A stretch of DNA of 64,000 nt, taken from contig VTFK01000357.1 in assembly GCA_009617715.1 (NCBI GenBank), positions 124,001 to 188,000 of the forward strand, given 5' to 3'. Position numbers and translations under genes: made by a program. This DNA is from Plectrocnemia conspersa. Lineage: Eukaryota; Arthropoda; Insecta; Trichoptera; Polycentropodidae. Positions 1 through 12,726 of the stretch are shown here, piece after piece (position 1 is the first letter of the stretch; each line of letters begins with the position of its first letter). The notes beneath the pieces are model-generated. The model was not told the DNA's origin and searched no databases. It saw nothing but the letters and a program-made list of their open reading frames with translations.

Positions 1-947
1 ATAAAAGTATAAATCACATAATGGTCATGGTGGGTAAAAAAAAACAATTAAAAAATAATATAAAGAACACACAATTAAAAAACTGTTTTCATTTCATGAA
101 GATGAATTTATTGTAAATAATTACATGAAAGCTTTCATCGCAGAACAATTTTGGAAGCAATTTTTCACACACAATGACACATTATGGATTCGTATATATA
201 ATTTGATCTAATGCGTAAAATAAAATACAATATTTATTATTAACAATAACATTTTTGGCATACTAATTTAATCTAAAACTCAAGCCCTGTGACTATTAGC
301 GATCCGTAGCTTTATAACCATGATTTCAAAACTCCGTCAAAGCGACAACGCAAAAATCACAGAAAAATTATAATAAAATACATAAAAAATCTTCGACTTA
401 TCGACTTTATTTAATAATTTAATAAATCAACATTAGCGCTAAATAAATAATAATAAAAAAACAAAGTTCATGAGTCGAAGAATATATAAAATATCACAAT
501 TAGCATTTGTATATATAATACATAATTTAATACAACACGTTTGCCAATATCTTATGATCATAAAATACAATTTGTCGTATAAAAAATTGATTAAAATATG
601 ACGTACAACTTTCAGTCACATATTAGCAAAATTATGCATATAAAACGTTATTCGACTAATTGAAAATTTAGCACATGACCGAAAAAAAAATTTAATATCT
701 AAGATTATTCAATTATGATATCGAAACCTTATACATTTGATAAATCTTAATTAGTTAACATTTTTTTTTTTGTATAAGTTTATACTAAAATACTGTTTAT
801 ATGTATTTCTATGAAATGTGACAAGAAACTACGACTAGAAATAATGATGGTCACTTTCCAGGTCCCCAAACCAGATGCATACAGATTGAAAATATACTCT
901 TTCCGTTGATATTGTTCAAGACACTTTTACGTTCGTTAATAGATTGT

Positions 948-978
<31 letters not shown>

Positions 979-1285
979 TGAATCTGTCAGTATTTTGTAC
1001 GAATTTATACATTAGTAAAAAAATAAGATATGATATTATAAATCCATCGTCGTCAATCCTATAACCATCACCATTTTACATTTCATCTAAAATACTTATA
1101 TCATATTGGTTATCTATGTGAGGCATACAAAGCAACATCTATGATATATACGAATATAATAGAGCTATTGAACTTTTATATTCGTATATTGTGTGAGTAC
1201 AAAACACATATAAAAATGTATATTAATCACAAAGCACCTTTGCATACAGTCGCCAGTATTAAAAACATATAAAAAAATTTAAAAC
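1..1285. other. AT-rich sequence left of the RUFY exons
   Basis: No open frame here looks like protein. It is very AT-rich and contains a (TA)n microsatellite at about 953-979. If the long RUFY isoform is spliced, this stretch is intron. If the exon at 1290-1387 ends at its own TAG (1286-1288), it is 3' UTR. The C-terminal FYVE domain of the family is not visible here, so for a full-length isoform it must lie beyond the left edge. Confidence 0.5.
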
Positions 1286-4200
1286 CTACTTTTCATCGAG
1301 ATGCTCAATAGTTTTTCCCATAGATTCAGTCTTTTCTTCCAATTTAGTTATAACTTCTGTCTTATGTTTCAATGAACTTTCACACACCTAAAACAATCAA
1401 TTCGAACAATATAGGAAAACGTATTGTGCTTCTATCTGATTTTGTTGTTGTTGCTGTAGTTATTATATTAATTTAATTTATTATAATAAAATAGGACTTT
1501 GTGCTATTATAAAAGACGCTGCAAAAAATAATCATTAGTTAACGCGTGTATAAATAGATACGTAATTTTATAACTAACAAATATAAAATATATCTTATTA
1601 TAATAAAAATTAAGACATATAATAATATATATTTCCGAACAAGTTTTGATTCTAAATAAATAGTATTATTGAAAAATCACAAACTTAAATAATACAAAAA
1701 TTAATTGACTACTTAATAATACATTTTTTATTTTATTTTAATAATATTTATATACTAATTAACTTAAACTGCAATTATCATCAAATGACTTATATTTAAT
1801 TGGTATTTAATTTGCATTTAGAATTATTAAGGTGATCAATCATCATAATCAAAGCTTTGTGTATTAACTTAATTTATTATTCAATATAACGTAATGACTA
1901 AACAAATATTTTGTATCACATCGTCTTGAGATCCAGGAGTTTTGAATATTCAAATATATTCAAATAAGTTTTGTAAAAAAAAAATAACATGAAGAAAAAA
2001 ACGCACATGATTTTTTTAATATCTTAAACCAGCAGTTTCCAAAAAATTTAGGTCATGAAATTCTTAAATATTTGTAGACAAAAAATAAATCGTTGTTATC
2101 TATCAAACATCGTTTAGTGTGTGGTCATTTCTCCAATCTCCACCACTATTTGACACATACATACTATAAAAATCAAGCAACATTTTATAAAATACACAGC
2201 ATTTAAGTAACATTGCTTTAATTTGAAATTAAATATAATACATTGGTTCAACAGTTCCTAACGGTTGTCTTTATAAAATGCAGTAAAATTATATTATAAT
2301 ATATTCAGCTATTACTGTTTAGTGTATTTATATTTGGTGTGTGAATATAGTAGAATGAAGTAAAAGAATACAGCGAAGACATAAGTCATTTTTATGAACA
2401 TTAGTTGAGCAACACTAGGTCAGTCTGCAAGGTGTCGTGGCAGAATGCAGAGAGAAGCAATTTACTGTGACAATTTTTTTTTTACATATTTAATTCAACT
2501 CCATCAGTAGGGTATTGGTTGAAGAAGATAAGTGCATACTTTCGCACCGATTCACTCTAATGAATAATGTATGATAAATATATTTGAATATTCTTTTTAG
2601 GAACTCTACACACAATCTTAAAGTTACGCATTTTGACTGGTTTCAATTAATTTAACAAATTATATCATGGACAAAGCTACTGGATAGCCACGTAAAGAAT
2701 AACAGGTCGCCTGAGACTACCATTTAAGATATGAAAATAAAAAAATTACAACGTATCGCTACATCGATAATAAATTATCATTCCTTATCGGTGATGGCGT
2801 TGCCGGGACCTCCAGTTGGCGATGTGACTTCGCTCTTTTTCGGTCTCGCTTTAAACGGAGGTATCTCTTTTAGGTCTAGCTTTTTACTCGGAGGCTGTCC
2901 TTCGTTTTCTTTGCCCTTTGAACTTTTTTCATTGCTGTTTTTCGTCGTCAGCATTTTTCCATCTTGGGGTGACTTTAAATTTTTTTCGTGTCCGGCCATC
3001 GTGGGAGATTTGATCTTAGATTCGCCTTCTTGGTTGATTAGATGGTTGTATTTCTCGAGGTTGTTTAGTATCTTTCCGATTTGCTCTGCCTTTGACTGTA
3101 GCCGTGATACTACTTCGCCTTTTGGGTCAATTCGGATTCACACTCCTTCAGAATTGTTGTAAATAAGGTTTAGGATATGTTAATATGTTAGCAATGGAAT
3201 CGACATTTAAGCAATAGGATTAATTACATATATATATTTCACACAATTTTATATATTTAATAAACATATGTATGGAATATGATCAATTTTAATGAAAATA
3301 ATAAACATTACAATTGCCGAAACACGATAAATCAGTTTATGATACTTTAGCGAGAATTACCAGATCCAACATCATTGAAAAAATAATAAGATAGATTTTT
3401 TTATTATATAATCCCTCATGTGTAAATAAATGTAAATAATATATATTTATCTTTAAACTTGGCTGAATGTATTAATCAAATATTTTATTATTTATTTATT
3501 TTCATAGATGTGTACATAAAAAAATTTGATTATATATAGTGATAGTAGATCTATATACATAATATAATATAATAATATATTGTCTGCTTTAATAAAATAA
3601 TATTGTTGTATTTTATTAAAGCAGACAGTATGTTAGGACAGTAATTAAAATTAATATGTTTGATTACATATAATCATTTTTCTTATTTTTATCATTTAAT
3701 ATCACTAATAACAGTATAAATCAGTTTGTAATGTTTATTATATTTTTGTTGTCTTAACACATTACCGACGGAGTGTGAGGCGGCTATCACGATTTCGCAC
3801 AAATTCATTTCTATAAACTATTCAAAACTATTTAAAATAAAAAACTTGTTAAGATCACTAAATTAAATGTAATATACATTCAAAAAGCACAAAAATTGGC
3901 TTCTCGTCATTTGTGTTAGTATAAGTAAAGTCGATTATTTGGCTTACCATCAGTGATGTGTTAATTATTGTTTGAAATAAAATGAAAAAATCCTATGAAA
4001 CAACTTAGTCATGATTTACATAATATTTGTGGTATACACGTGCATCTTATCTACAGAGTAACAAGAGACTTATTATAAATAAATATGTATATAATTTGGT
4101 CCGTACTCAAGTTCATATCTTCAGATAAAATTCATAAGTTCTAAGCTGATATTTACATCTAACGATTTGTAATAATCTGAGAAGAGTTTTATTGATATAT

Positions 4201-7200
4201 AAAATTGTTTATCTGCTTTAAGTAAATACCGAAATTAATAAAATCTTTTCTATTTAAAACCATGATTATTTCGGTCTTAATTCATACCCAAATGTTTAAA
4301 CCAAGTCTCTTCTTAATCTGTGGAACATATAAATAACACTTTTCTAACTTCTATGTACTGTAAAGTTGTGTGAAACAATGATACAACTAACATTTACAAA
4401 ATCGGTTGAAATAATATAAATCATATAAATATGGAGCAAATCTATTATATTTTATAATAAAATTTCGTTGAGTAACAATACGTTCAGCAATAAAAAATAT
4501 AAAGCGTTTTAACATTTATCTATATTTGAGGCTATATGAGAAGAGGTACAAAAATATGTTTTGGAGATAAAAGCATATATCTCAAAGAAAATATCTAACA
4601 GTATCTGAGGGTTTTTTTTACTGATATTCGAATAAATGTTTAAAAACATAGACATAAAAATACATATAACTATGATTATCATATTTTAAATCAAGGTTAT
4701 CACAAATTTCCTATAACTATACATAGCATAATCGATTATATTTTTAATTTTATGATTTACTAATACAGAAATAACGTTACAAATTTAAAGCAAAATTATG
4801 TTTAATTCATAACTAAATTTGAGCTATATATATAATAGCAGCACTGTCTAATTTCTGTTAGTCCGTGGACCATTTTTTATTTTGCAGGTTATTATTTCAC
4901 CATAAAAGTTATTATTTATACGAAAAAAATAATTCGTAACTACTAATATTAATAAAAATATTCAGAACCTGAAAAAAATTAAAGTAAAATTCTGATTGGG
5001 CAACGCTATAAAGGAAAGTGTGCCACTAAAAATTACATTACGCTGTATATATCTGATATTGATTTTTATTATATTCTAGATTAAAAATTACATGTACACA
5101 TATCTTACATAGCCCAAATATATAATATTTTATCATTTTTATATTTATTTAACATATTTTATATATGATGGCTGGATAATATTGTATAGGAATAGACAGC
5201 AACGTGGAAGAAAAAAAGGATGAAACAAGGGTCATAGAGACGAGAAGTAATTTTATATGTGTCTGTGTTTGTATCTAAATAAAAATAAATACCTGAAGTT
5301 TCTTGTACATCTCGAGGTTAATCAATTTGATATCATCCAACTGCCTCCTCAGCGAAACGATTGTGTCCTGCTTATCATGAATGTCTTTTTCTAACAATTT
5401 CATGGCTACTTCCATCTCAGCCTTCAAGCAAACCTACAAAATACATTATTATTATTTATCAATCTAATCTAATAAAATGAACACAATATAACAACCAACC
5501 TGTAGTTCCAACTCCTTCTGCATCTCACGTCTCTTATTCTTCTCCTCTTCCAAAGCTTTCATAAGCTCATTATCGGCCTCTTTTTCGCCATCCTTTTCCT
5601 TCTCACTCGTATTACTCTTATTACTCATCTTCTCATGCTGAAATTATAACATATTAATAACACTGAATTAATTTTTAAACATTATAAAAAACTTAAAAAC
5701 CTCTTCTTCATTAGAATGAATTTCAGTTATTCTTAAACGATTATCTCTCGGATGCAAATCTTGACCTGAAACAAACATACATATAATAGATTTACAATTC
5801 AACTAAATCAAAATAAATAAATCATCACAATCACCTAAAACATGCTTCAGTTGAGTGTTCTCTTCGTACAATTGGATCATGTTGTTCTTGGCTATGGCAA
5901 GATCTTCTTTCATGAGCGCATTAGTTGTAGTGAGAGATTCTACCTTCGCTTGTAGATTTGTAACTGTAGCACTGAAAGCATATTATCTTATAGCATCATC
6001 AATTCGCTAAGCTTTGATTTGAATCAATATAATTACTTTAGATGTCTGTTCAACTCTTCGATATAATTCTTCTGATCCAAAACTGCAGCGATCTGTTTTC
6101 TGTGAGGGCCCGGTTGTGGAGCTGGATTCGCTGGTGCTTCTCCATCGGCACCAGAGCCTCTCAGATACAACGAAAAATCAATGACACCTTGTTGACTATC
6201 CAAATCTTCTTCCTATCATTTTTATCATGAATAATTTAGTTTTTGATATTGATTTTAATATATATAATAAAATATTTTTACCTTCACACATAAATTACAA
6301 TCGATCACGTTTAGACCCAAAAGTAATCCCATTATTACGACAGCTTCGTCACTCAAGACTAAAGCGTGGGGTTCAAAGTATTCGGCAAGTGCTTGATCTC
6401 GATGTTCAAGTAACACTCTCAAATAATCAGCGAGCTTTTTCTGCATCAACGCTAAACGGAGCCATGCTCTAGCTCTTCCCATGGCAGTCCTAAAATTTGA
6501 TCATATAAAATAGTTCATGTATAAACAATAGATAATGTTTAAAATAAATTACCTGACAGTCGGAAGATCCCTGACACTGGCAGTGATATCCTGTGCTTCC
6601 GGCGCAAATTTTTCGACCATCTGTAGGATGTCCCAAAGTTCTTTCTTAGGCCCAAGGAGACCCTGTTGATAATTGGATAACAAGAATATGATTATAACTA
6701 TGGTATTCCAAATCTGCCATTAAAAAAAATAAAAGGAAAAAAATTATACTTTTATTTAAGATAAGTAATAATACAATAAACATGTTTGTTTTTTATCAAC
6801 AATCTATATTCATGGGACTGTAGAATTACATATCAACAAAATAAAATAGAATTGCCTGCGATTATAATATGAACATGGACGGAATAGATAAAACAGGGCA
6901 AAAATTGACATATTGTTAATTTTGAAAGAAATATTTAGAATTGAATTGATGCAAAAATTTTTTTTAGTTTTGAATGCAGCTTATCTCAAGGTATTGCTTT
7001 CTGAAGTACCAATCGAAAAAGGTTCATCCAACAGCTGCAGCGAACTCTAGATTTATTTTTATTTTATAAATAAAATCAATACATATTTATGATTTTGCTT
7101 CTGGTTTTTAATATGCACATGGAATATTAGTGATTCTCAAGACAGTTAGATAAGCTCATTTTTGATATATGTAATGATAGGCATTTCAAATTGGCAATGA

Positions 7201-8548
7201 GGCAAAAGATTATATATTATCATAATTTCGCACAAAATTTTAAGCCACCACGAATTGGCATGTCTCATTATAATCACATCAAGTAGTGGCAAAACCAGCT
7301 TCTGAAAGAATCATGCTATATCCAAAAAGAAAGTTAGAAATGGCAAAGAACGGAAATAATTACAAGTTTACATTTCCAAGTCGAAGCTAATGAGACGAAG
7401 ATAACGTATAAAAAACGTTTTTAAAAAAACTAAGACTAGTAAAGCATAAATAATGTTTTAGTATTGAAAATATACATATATCATCCTTTGGATCATGTGT
7501 ATAAAATATGAAGAATGGTAGCATGAAGCACCATTCTTACTTCTGTAAAAAAGCCATAGGAGCCTAAATTTTAACAATTGATAAAAAAGGTAATATTCAA
7601 AAGCAATCTACGATGTTATTAAAATGTTTGTTATGTACATTTGTACAATATGTACATACAAAATACAGATCACAAAAATCGAAGCTTTTAAATTGTGATT
7701 CTATCGCAAGAAATTCCTGATATAAAGTAGAATGAAGTAAGATCCTGATACAAATTAAAAAAGGAGCTTCTAGTGCTGAAAGAATATTTGAAAATTAATT
7801 GAGCAACTCCTTCAGCTTCCAAAGAATGGATAATGCTTCTGAGAGGTTAGCATACATTATGAAGAAGCATAATTATAAATTTAAAATGTCATGAAAAGAA
7901 AAAGAGACTTCGATAGTCTAGAATGAGTATTTTTATATGCACAAAATATGTTTTTTTTTATAATCTTAGAATAACATACATTTAAAAAATATATAAATAT
8001 AAATAAATAATAACATACCTTTTTAGGCTTGAGGCCGTGTCGAAGAACATGCTCCAAAACGATGAAGAAATGTCTCAAAGGCAAATGATCAGTGTCCAGC
8101 ATGCGGCCATAACGTAGCGACTGTTCTATTAATTCTTTCACAACCAACTTTGAAATGTTGACTAAGTTGCTACGCTCAATCACAACTGGATCACGATCTG
8201 CAATAAAATAGCATAAAATCAATAACTTTTATTTTAGGTTATGCAACATTTAATTCTGTAACATAGGGCTCTCTATATTTATTAAAAATTATCGTATTAT
8301 TATTATATACCAATAATAGGTAATGTTTGATCGTCGGGTGACGTGATCTGATCGGTCTGCGAGAACGACTCTTGCATATCAACGTCTTGCAGCTCCTTCA
8401 AACAGAGCCACTCGCCGTCAACGGAAACCCTGAAATTGCACAGGTAGATTGTGTCCTGCGCGCCCGCCATATCAGGATCAGCCGCGTTGGCGTTCACTGA
8501 TGTCTCGCCTTCCAAGGGAGAATCTCCCGCGTTTGCCAAAGAACGCAT
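1286..8548 (-). CDS. RUFY2: RUFY2/RUFY3-type RUN and coiled-coil domain protein (partial at C-terminus)
   Basis: Endosome/lysosome effector family: the RUN domain binds small GTPases of the Rab/Rap/Arl type and a coiled coil precedes a C-terminal FYVE domain. Exons, all phase-consistent: 8548-8311, 8197-8019, 6662-6553, 6489-6282, 6212-6037, 5971-5835, 5765-5701, 5637-5500, 5433-5293, then 1387-1290 (or 3145-2775). The first nine give 464 codons. Residues 1-79 hold the family block [11 protein letters not shown]...GEWLCLKEL. The RUN domain spans about residues 80-250 ([48 protein letters not shown]). Next come [15 protein letters not shown] and [14 protein letters not shown], then coiled coil including [19 protein letters not shown]. 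The exon at 1290-1387 reads on as [20 protein letters not shown], the family's continuation after EMYKKLQ. It then meets either a TAG or a weak phase-2 donor (AAAA/gtaggt). The ATG at 8548 was chosen because the conserved N-terminus follows directly. FYVE is not in the window. Confidence 0.93.
2775..3145 (-). CDS. Alternative terminal exon of the RUFY gene, with an apparent 1-base frameshift
   Basis: A second exon follows the phase-0 donor at 5293 and has its own acceptor (ttctgaag/GAG at 3146). It starts ECESELTQK, parallel to VCESSLKHK of the exon at 1290-1387. After one base is skipped in the run acccaaaaggcg (about 3113-3124) the parallel resumes as [20 protein letters not shown] against [20 protein letters not shown]. 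It then runs through a lysine-rich tail ([22 protein letters not shown]) to a TGA at 2775-2777. As written, the exon-start frame stops at a TAG (3110-3112) after 11 codons. This looks like a duplicated exon giving a short isoform without FYVE. The shift could be an assembly or base-calling error, or a real mutation. The two exons may be mutually exclusive. Confidence 0.7.
3581..3627. repeat. Perfect 19-bp hairpin (inverted repeat)
   Basis: The arms are 3581-3599 (TGTCTGCTTTAATAAAATA) and 3609-3627, its exact reverse complement, with a 9-base loop. It lies in the RUFY intron upstream (in transcript sense) of the 2775-3145 exon. The sequence supports a hairpin and nothing more. It may be a fold-back element footprint. 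Confidence 0.8.
6663..8018 (-). other. RUFY intron 2
   Basis: About 1.36 kb between the phase-0 donor at 8019/8018 and the acceptor before 6662. AT-rich, with no convincing open frame, SINE head or TIR element seen. A larger RUFY intron (3146-5292) also holds nothing apart from the hairpin at 3581-3627. Confidence 0.6.
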
Positions 8549-8925
8549 TGAAATTATTATGTGCGCAAATTATAGCGGAAAGCTAAAACGTTTTGCAAAA
8601 AGCGAAACGTCAACGGTTTAAGTTTTATTCAATTCACGAAATTTATAACCATAAGGTCGCACAATATTGTTTATGTTTTTTTGTGACACAAAGCGATCAG
8701 CATTGAATGATCATTTCGGTGATTTTAAGGTTCCATGGTGAAAACACAAGTGTAAGGGTAGATTTAGAATGAACTGTCACTTTACAAAGGGTGCAACTAT
8801 TCAAAATAAGGGACAGACATCGCCGGTGTTGACTAATACTGGTATTGATTTTACACACACAACCGCAAGTAAGATAGGGGTGAGTTTAGGGGTAGGTGGT
8901 GGATCAATACCCACAAAGGGAACAC

Positions 8926-8937
8926 TAGCGCCACCTA
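8926..8937 (-). promoter_or_regulatory. CTCF-like motif upstream of the RUFY start
   Basis: The minus strand reads TAGGTGGCGCTA, which matches the core of the insect CTCF (insulator) motif, AGGTGGCGC. It lies about 380 bp upstream of the RUFY ATG at 8548, in a patch less AT-rich than its surroundings (about 8765-8950). The 60-codon plus-strand frame over this patch shows no protein-like pattern, so a promoter or 5' UTR role on the minus strand seems likelier. The match is visible; insulator function is inference. Confidence 0.4.
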
Positions 8938-9967
8938 CAGCCAAAGAATAATGTATACAACTTTATTCGAAATCATTAAAAAAATGATACGGTATGTAAT
9001 CATTTTATTATATTAAATAATTTTCTATATTAATTATTTATAAAAAACATGAAAATAATAAAACACATATTTCATTGTTTTAATTAAATCAGAGAATCTG
9101 ATTATATTTATCTTATCTTAATAACACATCCATATAATTGATAAAAAATCAGTCTTAGGTTCCATAAAATATTTAAATTTAAATAAATATTTTTTAGTAT
9201 GACATATGGTTCATGATGTTTTAAATTCAAGTGTAAAATTAACGATAAATATATATATGGTGGCCCAAAAAAACAAAAGATTTTTACGCACTGATATCTT
9301 TATTATCTAACTATTTTGTTTTTAGATCTACCTTGCCCATAAAAGTACATAGTAATGTGACCTTAAATCTCTACACCAATAATTAGAGATTGAAATTTAC
9401 CTTTATTTTATTTATAGTATGAGATATAAACAATTTATATAATCCAAAATGTGGAAGAAGAAAACAAATCCTTGCATCTCGTATAAACTAATATTATTTG
9501 TGTAAAAAAATAGCAGTCAATTGGAATGGATGACAAAATCTTTAAATTACATACATTAACATTTCATCCTAAGCACAATTATACATACTAATTACATCAT
9601 TACAGTAAATTTACCACTCTTTTCTATTAATTATATTAATTAATTTTAACCGGTAAAGAAAAATAAAGGCAGAAAGACAATTAATTTTAGCTAAATGTAG
9701 TTTTAATAAGCGCAATCGTTCTTAGAATATTCTTAGAGCAACCAGAGTGTAGTACATATGATGATTAAGTAAACGACAAATAAATAAAAACATTAGGAAC
9801 AAATTCTTATATATCGTTTAATTCAATTATAAAACAATTTCATTTACGACATAAAAGAAAATCTAAATTGACAATATATTTCACTATATTGAAAAAATAT
9901 AGTCGAAGTATCCAAAAATATTTTATATAAATATAAGCATTAAATTATTTTTTTATATATATACAAT

Positions 9968-10435
9968 AGTTGTTTTAAGAAGGTATTACTAGCTGCACGC
10001 CTCTCATACCCCCCACCATAATGACTTATGACTTTTGAGCGGTCTATTTAACTCATAACGTAATCAGATTTGAGATTACACTAGTTGTTTTAAGAATGTA
10101 TTACCAATCGCGCACGCTTTCATACTCCCCCTCCCCACCATAATGATTCATGAGTTGTGAGTATTTATATGTACTTGATGTATTAATCGTATTTGAAAGT
10201 ACACTGGTTGTTTTAAGAATGTATTACTAGCCGCGCACGCCTCTCATACTCCCACCATAATGACTCATGACTTGTGAGCGGTATATTTTCTTGATGACGT
10301 AATCGGATTTAAGATCAGACTAGTTGTTTTAAGAATGTATTACAAGCCGCTCACGCCTCTCATAGCCCCACCATAATGACGCATGACTTGTGAGCGGTCT
10401 ATATACTTGTCGACATAATCAGATTTGAGATTAAC
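9968..10435. repeat. Four-copy tandem repeat, 115-123 bp monomers
   Basis: Monomers begin at 9968, 10083, 10206 and 10322, each with (a/g)gttgttttaagaa. They share the order: a GC-richer block (gccgcgcacgcctctcata), ccaccataatga, catgacttgtgagcgg, then a cgtaatcagatttgag-like tail. Copies differ at perhaps 10-20% of sites, and the second is the most diverged, with an expanded C-run. No frame is open across the copies. It is a small satellite-like array, probably a dispersed piece of a larger satellite family. Confidence 0.9.
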
Positions 10436-12124
10436 AACAGTATATGCAATTATTTTTTTAACTTTTAATTAAAAAAGCATTAAATTATATATTTTTTATT
10501 TCGTATGTTTGTATTAAAATGTATATTAAACCTAAAAAATAAAAGCGGCCTCAATGCTGCAACGTTATCAGTTAATATTTGTATAGTTAGATAAAATCGT
10601 GACCACAGTTCTTATAAATTATTAACAAAAACAAAGAAAATGAATGCTTATGGTGTCATATTTATTCTAATAACATAAAAAATACAAGGCTTAGCCAATA
10701 CAATATGACATTTCTATGTATATTATCCATTTATTAGTCAATAAGGTTGTACGTATAATCATTAGATATTAGATTGTATCATTAGATAGTAAATTAACCT
10801 AAAAATTATCAAAATAATTAATAATATTCACAATCTGTATTCATCAACATCTAAAAAACAACAGTTTGTCATATTTTTAAAAAAAAAAATTGTATTTATA
10901 TCATATTTTTAAAGAAAGCGAAATCTAATTTGTTTTGCAAAAAGTATTCTATGTATATTTTATTTGTATGGTATAATGAAAAGGCTTAATCAGAGGATAA
11001 CCAAATCTGCTACCTTTTTCTAGAAAGAATATTTGATTCACATGTATTTTTTTAGCTAAGTTTCTAAGCATACCGACAAAAGTTTTATTTATATTTTAAG
11101 AATTACATCCATTTGAAATATACACAATTTCTAAGATTTTATTGGAATATTCTTAAGGTAATTGATCAAACATGAACGATACTCAATTAACTGCGTGTCA
11201 TCAAAGAATAAATTGTAAAACTATGACATTTTATAGTGATACTGAGAACTTAGAACCATTCAAAACACTTATGTAATTTCATCTTTATGACCAACTTACA
11301 TAATTTCTTCTTTATGATCTAATGACACAAATATAACATTAATCTTATCAGGGCTTATGAATCACATTTTTTGTATCAAGAACAAAGCTTTGATTTTTAA
11401 TAGTCAGTATTAAAAAATGCTCATTTAAATTAATTTAATGGTGGAATGTTTAATAAATTAACACAATAAAAAATATTCACATATATTTTAGTGAATTTTT
11501 AATAAAAATTATTTTTAAAATGTACATGTGCTAATATGCACATTGGAGTTATTACGATATTATTTTTTTATTATTTGTAATGTATATATAGTACACTGGA
11601 AATTTTAATAATCTATGCGGTCTGATACATAACTCACAACAGCAAAAAAATATATTTTTAGAAATTAATAGTAAATAAACATAGTTAAGCATTTCTCAAG
11701 TGTTCGAAAAATAAATAATTCGAAGTAAAAAGGTTTAAATATTTTTTTTTTAATTCTATAATTTTATTTTATTTTAGGTATTAAATAACATGTTATATTA
11801 ATGAATACGGTAAACTTAAATCAAACCAAGCCAGTCAATATACACATAAATAATCATAAGTTTAAATCGGTAGTCTATATAAATTGTTCTATCAGCAAAT
11901 CGATTATTCTAAAGTAGATTAAACTTTATAGTATTTCCAAAATTAATCTGAAAGATTTCAAAGTACTAATGATAGGAGGATACACCAACTTAAATCGTTA
12001 ATATAAAATAATCGTTTTACAGATAAAGTACTATACGTAGGAAGTTGCAAAATTATGTCGTCATTGGCAAAGTCATGGTTAAAAGAGCGTTTATTACATA
12101 TAATATAGATGAATGCATATTTAC
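10436..12124. other. AT-rich non-coding stretch
   Basis: No gene recognised. If the exon at 12125-12310 is an alternative RUFY first exon, this is part of a long 5' intron of that gene. Otherwise it is intergenic. The 9.0-9.96 kb stretch is similar and also empty of recognisable features. Confidence 0.5.
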
Positions 12125-12310
12125 TAAGTTTAATTGACTCTGGTCGAACGCCCGGACGCGAAACCATCAGGTCAGGCCATATTTCTTGAGTAGAGGAAGA
12201 CACAGAGTTAGCTCTTGAATAATCAGGGGTTTGCTGGACGGGAGTCCCCGCAGGAGACTCTTCTGAGGCGAACATCTCTCTGACGCCCCCAGCTGTCAGT
12301 TTGACAGCTG
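12125..12310 (-). CDS. Probable alternative first coding exon of the RUFY gene
   Basis: The minus strand has an acceptor-like ctaag/CAG (exon from 12310), an ATG at 12275, and 50 codons starting MFASEESPAGTPVQQTPDYS and ending RPGVRPESIKL. It then has a donor (CTTA/gtaaat) in phase 1. That is the phase needed to enter the RUFY exon at 8197, which continues [12 protein letters not shown] just where vertebrate RUFY paralogues diverge in their N-termini. It is much less AT-rich than its flanks and uses coding-like codons. The tail is Ser/Thr/Pro-rich and probably disordered. The link to RUFY is inferred from strand, phase and family behaviour. It could instead belong to an unrecognised gene. Confidence 0.5.
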
Positions 12311-12726
12311 CTTAGTGAACATTAAAAAACAATCCAAACATTTGGCCATAACACTATATATTTCAATACGGTACAAAAATATTTATAATATTTAAATTAA
12401 AACCATTTTCAAAATAATAACATTAATAATTAGATATTTAATAATAAATAAAACATATTAAAAACTGAATATATTAATTTATTTATTTTAAAATATAGAG
12501 ACCAATAAAGACATACTTTTACACTCCGATGAATATTTATTATGATAACACACATATATATTTCACACGAAAACACATATTAATTTGATTGAAATTCCAT
12601 ACGCATTTTTGCCATGTCCATGCGTATTTCATTATATGTTTATTGTATAATCAATCGATTTACCTAAAAAGGGAAAAACGCAAGTTTTATTGCAGTAAAT
12701 TCTACGTTAAAAATTTAAATGAACAC

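Noticed and set aside
2731..3162. 143-codon plus-strand frame
   Set aside because: Antisense of the RUFY alternative exon; the minus strand has splice site, homology and family pattern.
8769..8951. 60-codon plus-strand frame (MNCHFTKG...)
   Set aside because: No domain, low-complexity Thr/Gly composition, and it overlaps the likely RUFY promoter or 5' UTR and a CTCF-like site.
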